14,796 bases of DNA from Lachnospiraceae bacterium (lineage in GTDB: Bacteria; Bacillota; Clostridia; Lachnospirales; Lachnospiraceae). Of this stretch, positions 7,340 through 14,080 are shown piece after piece (position 1 is the stretch's first letter; every line of letters starts with the position of its first letter). The translations under genes were made by a program, and so were the position numbers. The notes beneath the pieces were generated by a model that saw nothing but the letters and a program-made list of their open reading frames with translations, had not been told where the DNA came from and did not search any database. Location: positions 1 through 14,796 of the forward strand of contig JAKSRN010000020.1 in assembly GCA_024403585.1 (NCBI GenBank). Reading direction: 5' to 3'.

Positions 7340-8648
7340 TCCACAGGGCTTAAGAATGAAATTTGGCTTGTCTCTTTTGGGGGCAGGCCTTCTTTGTAGT
7401 GTGGTATTTTTGATTCTTTATTTTCTTCTTGATTCTGTGATCATTCAGCTTTTTGACAATGCAGAATTTGAACAGATGCACAGGGCGCAGTTAGCAGACA
7501 GTCTGCAGAGCTATCTGGATGATGAAGAACTGACAAGAGAGGATTTAAGAAGACTGTCCGGCTGGGAGAAACATCAGCCGGTTCTTTTGCTGGAATTGTA
7601 TGATGGGGATAAATGTATCTACAGTTCCAAAATGGATCCGATCAAAAAGAGGATCAGGAGAGTTTATGCCGGAGACCCGGTCTTCATGGCGGACTCTGAT
7701 TATGCTTATGAGGTGCTTTTGGATGGGCAGCCGGTAACAGCTGTGATCTATACGGATTTTACCTATATGTATTATGCCCTTGGAACAGCGGTGGTATTTA
7801 TTCTGTCGGTGGGATTGTTTGTGGTCCTTTTCCTCTTCAGTACCAGAAAGCTGATCCGCTATGTCTGTCGCCTGGAGGAAGAAGTGCAGATTCTGGAGGG
7901 CGGAAATCTGGAGTATGAAGTGTCCGTGCAGGGCAATGATGAGCTGACAGATCTGGCCAGAAGTATGAACCGTATGAGGATATCGCTCCTGGAACAGATG
8001 AAAAAGGAGCAGGAGCTGCAGCAGGCCAACCGGCAGCTGATCACGGAGATGTCTCATGATCTCCGGACTCCTCTGACTGGTCTCATGCTGTATACAGAGA
8101 TCCTTCGTTTCCATCGGTATGATACGGAGGAGGAGCTGCAGGAGTACCTGGAGAAGATTGATGTGAAGGCCCATCACTTAAAACAGCTGTCGGATCATCT
8201 TTTTGAGTATGCCCAGGAAGGAAAAAAGGTGGGCAGGCAGGAAAAAAGAAGTTTTCAGGAAGCCTGCAGGGAACCTCTGGAAAATATGATCTGTGAGCTG
8301 AAAGCAAGAAACTTTCTGGTTGAGACAGATCTTCAGTGGCGGTCCTATCCGGTTATGGTGGACCGGGATCCGATGGATCGCATCATGGAGAATATCTGTT
8401 CCAATATCGTGAAATATGCACATCCGGATGCACCTGTCTGGATTGAGACATCTTACAGCAACAAGTACTGCGGTCTGATCTTTGTGAACTCTGTCGCAAA
8501 GGAGGATGGACAGGTGGAGAGTTCCGGTGTCGGTCTGGAAAGTATCCGGACTCTGGTGAAGGAAATGCAGGGAATCTGCACGGTGGAGCAGACGGAATCA
8601 GCATTTGAAATATCTGTACAGTTTCCGATTCATTACGGAACCGTCTGA
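7314..8648 (+). CDS. Membrane sensor histidine kinase
   Basis: This is the cognate kinase of the preceding regulator, with 444 residues. A transmembrane helix lies at about 17-45, an extracytoplasmic sensor region of roughly 105 residues follows, and a second helix lies at about 153-176. A HAMP linker covers about 177-228, then a dimerisation domain with His248 in 'EMSHDLRTPLTGLMLY', and an ATPase domain from about 335. The N-box is 'IMENICSNIVKYAHP' (Asn360, Asn364). The usual DxGxG box and long ATP lid are not visible: 'FVNSVAKEDGQVESSGVGLESI' joins the core strand almost directly to the GxGL box, as in a lid-shortened subfamily. AAAGGGG at 7300-7306 supports ATG 7314. The overlap with the regulator gene implies coupling. 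The signal is unknown; the lipid context suggests an envelope cue. I see no clear terminator behind it. Confidence 0.92.
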   Translation: MKLLKQIRNPQGLRMKFGLSLLGAGLLCSVVFLILYFLLDSVIIQLFDNAEFEQMHRAQLADSLQSYLDDEELTREDLRRLSGWEKHQPVLLLELYDGDKCIYSSKMDPIKKRIRRVYAGDPVFMADSDYAYEVLLDGQPVTAVIYTDFTYMYYALGTAVVFILSVGLFVVLFLFSTRKLIRYVCRLEEEVQILEGGNLEYEVSVQGNDELTDLARSMNRMRISLLEQMKKEQELQQANRQLITEMSHDLRTPLTGLMLYTEILRFHRYDTEEELQEYLEKIDVKAHHLKQLSDHLFEYAQEGKKVGRQEKRSFQEACREPLENMICELKARNFLVETDLQWRSYPVMVDRDPMDRIMENICSNIVKYAHPDAPVWIETSYSNKYCGLIFVNSVAKEDGQVESSGVGLESIRTLVKEMQGICTVEQTESAFEISVQFPIHYGTV

Positions 8649-8694
8649 AGATTGGATTCTTGTGTCATAATGGTTCAATTTTGGCCTGTGCTAC

Positions 8695-8723
8695 TGGATA
8701 AAAATTCCCTGATACAGTAGAAT
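8695..8723 (+). promoter_or_regulatory. Candidate promoter of galM
   Basis: TGGATA at 8695-8700, a 17-nt spacer and TAGAAT at 8718-8723 make a plausible sigma-A-type promoter. It lies about 70 nt ahead of galM in the 142-nt gap behind the kinase gene. No terminator is visible between kinase and galM, so read-through is also possible. Confidence 0.5.
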
Positions 8724-8790
8724 AGTTCTATCGGAAAATGATGAAAAGAAAAGGAAAAGAGAATCAGATAGAAAGGAGATTTTTATAGAT

Positions 8791-9810
8791 ATGACAGATG
8801 TAAAAGTACTGGAAAAGAAAGAGAGTGGATTTGCAAAGATCCAGCTTGCTACAGAGGATGTACGTGTGATCGTAACAACAGTGGGTTGTCAGATTGCGTC
8901 TGTATTTACAAAAGACAAAGATGGTGAGTGGGGCGATATCGTACTTGCACCACAGGATCTGGAGCATCCGGAGCTGGATTCTGCCTTCATGGGAGCTGTT
9001 GTCGGACGTGTCGGCAACCGTATCGGAGGCGCAAGCTTCGAGCTGAACGGAAAAACCTATACACTTGCAAAGAACAACGGAGAGCATTGCCTGCATGGAG
9101 GAATCAAGGGCTTCAACCAGAAGATTTTTGATTATGAGATCATCCCTGATGGCGTTCGTTTCTCCTGTGAGTCCCCTGATATGGAAGAGGGCTTCCCTGG
9201 CTGTGTGCAGTTTACTGTAACTGTGACACTGGTGGGCAATGAGATGTCTCTGATCTATGGCGCAGAGAGTGATGCAGATACTCTGTTTGCTGTTACCAAC
9301 CATTCTTACTTTAACCTGTCCTGCAAGAATCAGCCGATCTTTGACCATAGTCTGAAGATGGCATCCGATTCCTTTATGGTTGTAGATCCTTCCGGAATCG
9401 TTACAGGTGAGACAGCTTCTTCTGCAGGCACTCCATTTGATTTCAGCGAGAGAAGAGTGATCGGCCAGCTGGATCTGGAAGGCTGCCAGGATCTTAAGAA
9501 TGTAGGCGGATACGATCATCCAATCGTATTCAATGCTTCTGAGGATCAGATTGAGCTTTCCTATGAGCCAAACGGTCGAGTTGTGAAGATTTCCACAGAC
9601 TGTCCGATGGTACATATGTACACAGGAAACTTCCTGGGCGGCGGCGTGATCGGTAAACTGGGTGTTCCATACGATAACTGGTGTGGAATCGCTCTGGAAA
9701 CAGAGGGCTGCCCTGACTCTATTCATGTTGAGAAGGAGCCTTCAGTTATTCTCCGTAAGGGTGAGAAGTATGCTTCTGTAACAAAATATACATTTGAGGT
9801 AATGAAGTAA
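8791..9810 (+). CDS. galM: Aldose 1-epimerase (galactose mutarotase)
   Basis: GalM interconverts alpha and beta anomers of galactose, glucose and related sugars in the cytoplasm, feeding the Leloir pathway. It has 339 residues, the normal size. Substrate-binding and catalytic marks are present: Asn76-Arg77 in 'GRVGNRIGGASFELNG', His102 in 'HCLHGG', the catalytic acid His171 in 'NHSYFNLS', Asp242 in 'GYDHPIVF', and the catalytic base Glu303 in 'GIALETEGCPDS'. The ribosome binding site AAAGGAG is at 8772-8778, a somewhat long 12 nt ahead of the ATG. No other galactose gene is adjacent, so it seems to act as a stand-alone housekeeping gene. Frequent CGT, ATC and CTG codons, unlike the AGG/CGG-rich kinase gene before it, hint at high expression. 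A tiny hydrophobic ORF follows two bases after its stop. Confidence 0.96.
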   Translation: MTDVKVLEKKESGFAKIQLATEDVRVIVTTVGCQIASVFTKDKDGEWGDIVLAPQDLEHPELDSAFMGAVVGRVGNRIGGASFELNGKTYTLAKNNGEHCLHGGIKGFNQKIFDYEIIPDGVRFSCESPDMEEGFPGCVQFTVTVTLVGNEMSLIYGAESDADTLFAVTNHSYFNLSCKNQPIFDHSLKMASDSFMVVDPSGIVTGETASSAGTPFDFSERRVIGQLDLEGCQDLKNVGGYDHPIVFNASEDQIELSYEPNGRVVKISTDCPMVHMYTGNFLGGGVIGKLGVPYDNWCGIALETEGCPDSIHVEKEPSVILRKGEKYASVTKYTFEVMK

Positions 9811-9812
9811 GT

Positions 9813-9869
9813 ATGGACATGCTGACCATCATCGGATTTACAATTATCGCAGGAATCTTATATCTGTAA
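9813..9869 (+). CDS. Possible hydrophobic micro-ORF behind galM
   Basis: An ATG two bases after the galM stop opens an 18-codon frame ending in TAA: MDMLTIIGFTIIAGILYL. The predicted peptide is almost wholly hydrophobic after the first residues and would just span a membrane. GAGGT inside the end of galM (9796-9800) is too far for an ideal ribosome binding site, but termination at galM could re-initiate here. It could also be chance, or the remnant of a membrane-protein gene. I do not recognise it. Confidence 0.3.
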   Translation: MDMLTIIGFTIIAGILYL

Positions 9870-9889
9870 TAGTATAGGAAAGCTTTTTC

Positions 9890-9925
9890 AAAGAGCGGAC
9901 ACAAAAAATCTGTGCCCGCTCTTTG
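9890..9925 (+). terminator. Probable terminator of galM
   Basis: The stem pairs AAAGAGCGG (9890-9898) with CCGCTCTTT (9916-9924), then one A/C mismatch, then CACA with TGTG, around a 7-nt A-rich loop. The stem is strong, but only three T end it and no clean T-run follows, so efficiency is uncertain. Confidence 0.6.
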
Positions 9926-9974
9926 TGCTGTGAGAGGCCAGCGGTTAGTCACCGTCTCTGGCTTGATTCCTTTG

Positions 9975-10003
9975 TTGCGTTACAAATTTTCATTTGCTAT
10001 AAT
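9975..10003 (+). promoter_or_regulatory. Promoter of nhaC
   Basis: A perfect TATAAT at 9998-10003 has an upstream TG (9995-9996), forming an extended -10. TTGCGT at 9975-9980 lies 17 nt before it as a weak -35. Transcription would start near 10010 and give a leader of roughly 90 nt. Confidence 0.75.
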
Positions 10004-10009
10004 GAATTC

Positions 10010-10097
10010 CATAGATGCGTCAGCATCGAAATTCAGACGGATCTTTGGGGTTGAAGGTCCGGAGCACTTATTATTTATTATCATGAAGGGGGCATTT
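10010..10097 (+). other. 5' leader of nhaC with one stable hairpin
   Basis: The leader contains an 8-bp hairpin pairing 10038-10045 (CGGATCTT) with 10054-10061 (AAGGTCCG, one G-U pair) around a G-rich 8-nt loop. An AT-rich stretch and the ribosome binding site AAGGGGG (10086-10092) follow. A further small hairpin, GCCAGCGGT/ACCG..CTGGC at 9937-9962, lies upstream of the promoter. I cannot match any of this to a known ion-sensing riboswitch; no T-run follows the leader hairpin. Confidence 0.35.
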
Positions 10098-11897
10098 ATG
10101 AAAAAACTCACGAAACGCGGGTTCAGAGCAGTTGCTTTTATGTGCGTGATCGCATTCTGCATCGGCCTCTTAACCGCATCCATGAAACCAGTCTCAGTTA
10201 AAGCCAGTGAAGCTGCTGAGGCCGCTGCAGAGACTGCATTCTCTGTAGATTACGATGGTGACGTTGTAGATTACGACCTCACCGATCCTGACTCTGCTCA
10301 GGAATATGTAGGAAGCTACGCTGATAACCTTGGCGCAGATCCTGATTTTCGTTCCCATGTAAGCACCGCGATCGACAAAGTGCGTGAGGATGTAAAACCT
10401 TATGCAACCTGGATGTCACTGCTGGCACCAATCGTTGCGATCGTTCTGGCTCTGATTACAAAAGAGGTATATTCTTCACTGGTAATCGGTATCCTGGTAG
10501 GTGGTATCCTGTATGCAGGCGGAAATCCGGAAGGCGTTCTGAACCATGTATTATTCGATGGATTCGTTGCTAACATTGCGGATTCCTATAACATGGGTAT
10601 CCTGATCTTCCTTGTACTTCTCGGAGCTATGGTTGCTCTGATGAACAAAGCAGGTGGTTCTGCTGCATTCGGAAGATGGGCAACAACTCACATCAAAACA
10701 AGAGTAGGCGCTCAGCTTGCTACTATTGCACTGGGTGTACTGATCTTTATCGATGACTATTTCAACTGTCTGACAGTTGGTTCTGTTATGCGTCCTGTAA
10801 CTGACGGTCATAACATCTCTCGAGCAAAACTGTCCTACCTGATCGATGCTACTGCAGCTCCTGTATGTATCATCGCTCCTATCTCTTCCTGGGCAGCAGC
10901 TGTAGCAGGATTTGCGAATGCTGCAGGCGCAGAGAACGGAATCGCACTGTTTGTACAGGCAATCCCTTACAACTTCTATGCGATCCTTACAATCGTTATG
11001 ATGCTGTTCCTGGCAATCACAGGCGTAGATTACGGCCCGATGAGACTCCATGAGCAGAATGCAAAGAATAACAATGACCTCTTTACTTCCGGTGTAAGAC
11101 CTGCATTGACAGAGATGGATGTGAATGAAAAAGGTAAAGTGGCAGATCTGATCTTCCCAATCGCAGTGCTGATCATTGCCTGCGTAATCGGAATGATCTA
11201 CTCCGGTGGCTTCTTTGAGGGAGAGGACTTTGTTACAGCATTCTCTAACTCTGATGCTTCTGTAGGTCTGGTTCTGGGATCCTTCGTTGCAATCCTGATC
11301 ACTATGGTCTATATGATGATCCGCAAGGTGATGAGCTTTAAAGATATGATGGCTTGCCTGCCTGAAGGCTTCCAGGCAATGGTACCTGCAATCCTGATCC
11401 TCAGCTGTGCATGGACTCTGAAAGCAATGACAGATTCCCTGGGTGCTAAGATCTTCGTATCTCAGTTGGTAGAGGGAAGTGCTGCAGGACTGCAGATGCT
11501 GCTTCCGGCAATCATCTTCATCATCGCAATCGGTCTTTCCTTTGCAACAGGAACATCCTGGGGAACTTTCGGTATCCTGATTCCAATCGTACTCAGCGTA
11601 TTCCAGCCTGGACAGGCAATCACAATCGTAGCAGTTTCTGCATGTATGGCAGGTGCTGTATGTGGTGACCACTGCTCACCAATCTCTGATACAACCATCA
11701 TGGCTTCTGCAGGAGCTCAGTGTGATCATGTAAACCATGTATCTACACAGCTTCCATACGCTTTGACAGTAGCAGCTGTTTCTGCAGTCAGCTACATGAT
11801 CGCAGGTGCTGTATGTAACTGGGTGATCGTACTTCCAATTGCGATCGTTCTTCAGATTGCAGTTCTGGTCGTAATCAAAAAAATCACAAAGCAGTAA
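10098..11897 (+). CDS. nhaC: NhaC-family Na+/H+ antiporter with extracytoplasmic N-terminal region
   Basis: This polytopic membrane transporter probably exchanges Na+ (or Li+) for protons; other ion-transporter-superfamily substrates cannot be excluded. It has 599 residues, longer than classical NhaC (about 450-500). The transport core begins at about residue 105. Conserved blocks are 'IFIDDYFNCLTVGSVMRPVTD' (about 216-236), 'SYLIDATAAPVCIIAPISSW' (about 246-265) and 'GDHCSPISDTTIMASAGA' (523-540). Residues 1-36 look like a signal peptide: basic start, hydrophobic stretch at 11-27, and 'SVKAS' as a possible cleavage point. An Ala/Glu stretch and an acidic segment (about 50-66, 'DYDGDVVDYDLTDPD') follow. 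ATG 10098 has AAGGGGG six bases upstream; an in-frame upstream ATG at 9912 falls inside a terminator and lies before the promoter, so it was refused. It is a single-gene unit with strong promoter and terminator. Confidence 0.9.
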   Translation: MKKLTKRGFRAVAFMCVIAFCIGLLTASMKPVSVKASEAAEAAAETAFSVDYDGDVVDYDLTDPDSAQEYVGSYADNLGADPDFRSHVSTAIDKVREDVKPYATWMSLLAPIVAIVLALITKEVYSSLVIGILVGGILYAGGNPEGVLNHVLFDGFVANIADSYNMGILIFLVLLGAMVALMNKAGGSAAFGRWATTHIKTRVGAQLATIALGVLIFIDDYFNCLTVGSVMRPVTDGHNISRAKLSYLIDATAAPVCIIAPISSWAAAVAGFANAAGAENGIALFVQAIPYNFYAILTIVMMLFLAITGVDYGPMRLHEQNAKNNNDLFTSGVRPALTEMDVNEKGKVADLIFPIAVLIIACVIGMIYSGGFFEGEDFVTAFSNSDASVGLVLGSFVAILITMVYMMIRKVMSFKDMMACLPEGFQAMVPAILILSCAWTLKAMTDSLGAKIFVSQLVEGSAAGLQMLLPAIIFIIAIGLSFATGTSWGTFGILIPIVLSVFQPGQAITIVAVSACMAGAVCGDHCSPISDTTIMASAGAQCDHVNHVSTQLPYALTVAAVSAVSYMIAGAVCNWVIVLPIAIVLQIAVLVVIKKITKQ

Positions 11898-11930
11898 TCT
11901 GACGGATCCGGAAAGGATCTGCTAAAGAAA

Positions 11931-11974
11931 AAATACAGGGGTAGCCTTGAAAAAGGCCATCCCTGTATTTTTTT
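11931..11974 (+). terminator. Intrinsic terminator of nhaC
   Basis: The outer stem pairs AAATACAGGG (11931-11940) with CCCTGTATTT (11961-11970). After two more pairs and one mismatch, an inner GCCTT/AAGGC stem closes a GAAA tetraloop. Seven T end it (11968-11974). This is a strong terminator. Confidence 0.93.
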
Positions 11975-11975
11975 C

Positions 11976-11984
11976 TGCTATACT
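11976..11984 (+). promoter_or_regulatory. Extended -10 promoter element of the TPR gene
   Basis: TGC-TATACT at 11976-11984 is an extended -10, starting two bases after the nhaC terminator T-run. The -35 region would fall inside the terminator stem and has no good match. Start of transcription would be near 11991, giving a leader of about 28 nt. Confidence 0.5.
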
Positions 11985-12018
11985 GATAGTAGTGTAAGAA
12001 GATCAGAGGGTGATGAAT

Positions 12019-13062
12019 ATGGCAATATTATTGATAAAGATAGAAGATACGGCATCATTGATGCTGAATGAATTTTTTGATTACAACGGACATGCCTTTG
12101 CACTGGCGGGATCCAGAAAGCAGGAGAAACGCCAGGAGTTTCGAATGGAGGAATTCTATGAGGCAAGCATGGATACGGAAATGCTGGAAGATGTCCCTGT
12201 ATTTTTTGTGACAGGTGCGGAGGCAGATACGGAAGCCTCTGTGATCGGATGGTATAAGAAAGCCAGGGTCAGCCGTAAGATCCGAAGTGTTTCCCTCTTT
12301 CTTGAGGGCAATGTGGAGGCTGTGATCTCGGATGCGGTATTATTGCCGGAAAAGGATCGCAGCATAAAAATCCGCTGGCAGACTCCGGATCAGCTCTATG
12401 AGGTGGTGGAAGAGGAGGATATGCGTTTTGGGCTTTTGCAGAGACTGCTGGAAACAGAGCCGGCAGAGAATGCACTTCTGCGTTACGCTTTTGCTCCTGT
12501 AAAATTGGATCCGAAACTGATCCGTCAGCCGGATACCTGCCTTAAGTATTGCTCTGCCCTGGCCCGGGTACTGGTAGAGGATCAGTGCCGGGATATCTCA
12601 GAGATCAAGCTGTTAGAGCAATATGCGAAGAAAGTGATCGAAAAGAAACGCAGTGATCCGGATGGCTACTACTATCATGCGCTGGCCTGCTGTCATCTTG
12701 GCTTTTTTAAGGATGGCATCAAATCGGTGCAGAAGGCACTGGAGCTGGAACCGGAAGCTGCAGATCTGGCTGCACTGAAGGGAATGCTCCTGTTTGAGAA
12801 AGGCTATTATAAGGATAGTGCGGCCTGTTTTCATAAGGCTTATGAGGTGAGCAGTGAGGAAGAATACCTCTTGACGGAGGGCCGTGTCTGCAGTGCTGCC
12901 GGATGGATGGACAAGGCCTATGATTGTTTTGCCGCTGTTCAGAACAAAGAGCTTCTGGATGCTGCCGGTATTCAGCTGAAGGAGATGGAGAAGAGATGGT
13001 CCTTTGCCAATATTCTGTCTTTCCGAAGGAAAAACCGGATGAAGGGAAAAAGCAGACCATGA
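12019..13062 (+). CDS. TPR-repeat protein of unknown function
   Basis: A 347-residue, probably cytoplasmic protein with no signal peptide or membrane helix. The C-terminal part holds two or three tetratricopeptide repeats (about 212-245, 246-279, 280-313), seen in 'DGYYYHALACCHLGFFKDGIKSV' style spacing and 'LELEPEAADLAALKGMLLFEKGYYKDSAACFHKAY'. Such repeats form a protein-binding superhelix. The N-terminal 125 residues are a separate alpha/beta-looking domain with 'SVIGWYKKARVSR' and 'DAVLLPEKDR'. This reminds me of an uncharacterised N-terminal module of Clostridia TPR proteins with a 'GWYxNATVYR' motif; that link is from memory and weak. I prefer ATG 12019 because GAGGG at 12006-12010 lies 8 nt upstream; GTG 12010 and ATG 12013 are in frame but overlap or crowd that site. 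The C-terminus is strongly basic. No function is assigned. Confidence 0.85.
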   Translation: MAILLIKIEDTASLMLNEFFDYNGHAFALAGSRKQEKRQEFRMEEFYEASMDTEMLEDVPVFFVTGAEADTEASVIGWYKKARVSRKIRSVSLFLEGNVEAVISDAVLLPEKDRSIKIRWQTPDQLYEVVEEEDMRFGLLQRLLETEPAENALLRYAFAPVKLDPKLIRQPDTCLKYCSALARVLVEDQCRDISEIKLLEQYAKKVIEKKRSDPDGYYYHALACCHLGFFKDGIKSVQKALELEPEAADLAALKGMLLFEKGYYKDSAACFHKAYEVSSEEEYLLTEGRVCSAAGWMDKAYDCFAAVQNKELLDAAGIQLKEMEKRWSFANILSFRRKNRMKGKSRP

Positions 13063-13102
13063 GCATGCAGCAGAGCGGAAGGGGAATGTCCGCTTTACTG
13101 AA

Positions 13103-13130
13103 TAGACAGGGAAGTAAGGTCACATAAAAT
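13103..13130 (+). promoter_or_regulatory. Promoter of the SGNH-DUF4358-MBOAT operon
   Basis: TAGACA at 13103-13108 and TAAAAT at 13125-13130 are separated by 16 nt; each differs from consensus at one base. It lies in the 104-nt gap behind the TPR gene, so the surface cluster probably starts its own transcript near 13137. Confidence 0.6.
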
Positions 13131-13166
13131 CAGGTATCTGAAAGATACTATACGAGGAACAGTTGT

Positions 13167-14069
13167 ATGAAAAATAAGAGAATGAAAGTATTGAGTATAA
13201 TTCTTCCCATCCTGATCCTGCTTCTGGTGATCGTGATCCTTGCTGTGCGTAAGGGAAAATCGGAAGAGGCTCCGGTGGATACTTCTGCAGGTTTGGCTGT
13301 GATCCAATCTCAGGAGAGCAAAGATGTGGATGAAGTGATCCATAAGATCCGAGAAAGCTCCGGAGATATTCTTCGGGAGGAGTATGCAGAGCGGATCAGT
13401 GCCATCCAGCAGGATGAGAATCTTGCCTGGAGCATGTTCGATGACTTCCTTTTTGTGGGAGATTCCAGATGTGTAGCATTTGTCACATATGGTTTCTTTA
13501 ATGAAGAGAATGTGATCGCCCATCCGCTGGTCAATATCATGAGTCACCTGGAGCCCAATATTGACAATATCGTTGCAAAAAATCCAGGGCACCTGTATCT
13601 GATCTATGGATTCAATGATATTGAATGTGGCAGATGGCACCAAGGAGAAGAATTTGCGGAAGAGTATGGAAGGATCGTGGATACCATCCATGAGAGACTT
13701 CCGGATACCAAAATCTACATTATTGCAACCATGCCGGTCATCATGGGGCGCAAATATACCAGCAGTTATGATGGCTATACATTGATCCCGGACTGGAATC
13801 AGCAGTTGGCTGGTATGTGTGCGGCCAGGGAATACGTCTACTATCTTGATACGGCCTACCTCTATGATCAGTATCAGGATCTGTATACCGATGACGGTGT
13901 GCATTTCTTCAAGGAGTTTTATCCACACTGGGCAGCAGCGATACTGACCTGTCAATACCAGTATGAACTGGAAGAAGATCTGCAGGCCCAGGCACAGGCG
14001 CAGGCAGAACTGCAGGCCCAGGATCAGACGGATATACAGGTGCAGGCTCAGGCAGAGCCACAGGAGTAA
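13167..14069 (+). CDS. Membrane-anchored SGNH/GDSL hydrolase-like protein
   Basis: A 300-residue protein with one N-terminal transmembrane helix at about 8-27 and the rest predicted outside the cell membrane. SGNH blocks are recognisable: block I 'FLFVGDSRC' with nucleophile Ser100, block III 'IYGFNDI' with Asn150, and block V 'DDGVHFF' with Asp243 and His246. These enzymes are esterases or acyltransferases. Beside an MBOAT gene, such a protein is most likely the extracytoplasmic acyl-transfer partner (as DltD, AlgJ/AlgX or PatB are in other systems), moving acetyl or another acyl group to or from a surface polysaccharide. The C-terminal 29 residues (272-300) are a Gln/Ala-rich low-complexity tail. 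GAGGAA at 13154-13159 supports ATG 13167. The next gene follows after 11 nt. Substrate is unknown. Confidence 0.85.
   Translation: MKNKRMKVLSIILPILILLLVIVILAVRKGKSEEAPVDTSAGLAVIQSQESKDVDEVIHKIRESSGDILREEYAERISAIQQDENLAWSMFDDFLFVGDSRCVAFVTYGFFNEENVIAHPLVNIMSHLEPNIDNIVAKNPGHLYLIYGFNDIECGRWHQGEEFAEEYGRIVDTIHERLPDTKIYIIATMPVIMGRKYTSSYDGYTLIPDWNQQLAGMCAAREYVYYLDTAYLYDQYQDLYTDDGVHFFKEFYPHWAAAILTCQYQYELEEDLQAQAQAQAELQAQDQTDIQVQAQAEPQE
13980..14066 (+). repeat. Degenerate CAGGCN hexamer repeat encoding a Gln-Ala tail
   Basis: Hexamers of the form CAGGCN, or close variants, repeat across the last 29 codons of the SGNH gene, encoding Gln-Ala dipeptides broken by ELQ, DQTDIQV and EP. Third positions vary (GCC, GCA, GCG, GCT), so the array is diverged rather than freshly expanded. 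Hexamer changes would keep the reading frame. Confidence 0.6.
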
Positions 14070-14080
14070 GGGGGAAAGTT

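Noticed and set aside
9912..10097. Upstream in-frame ATG that would add 62 residues to NhaC
   Set aside because: It lies within the galM terminator and ahead of the nhaC promoter, and the real start at 10098 has a good ribosome binding site followed by a signal peptide.
13074..13094. Hairpin AGCGGA/TCCGCT behind the TPR gene as terminator
   Set aside because: Six base pairs with a 9-nt loop and no T-run; too weak to call.
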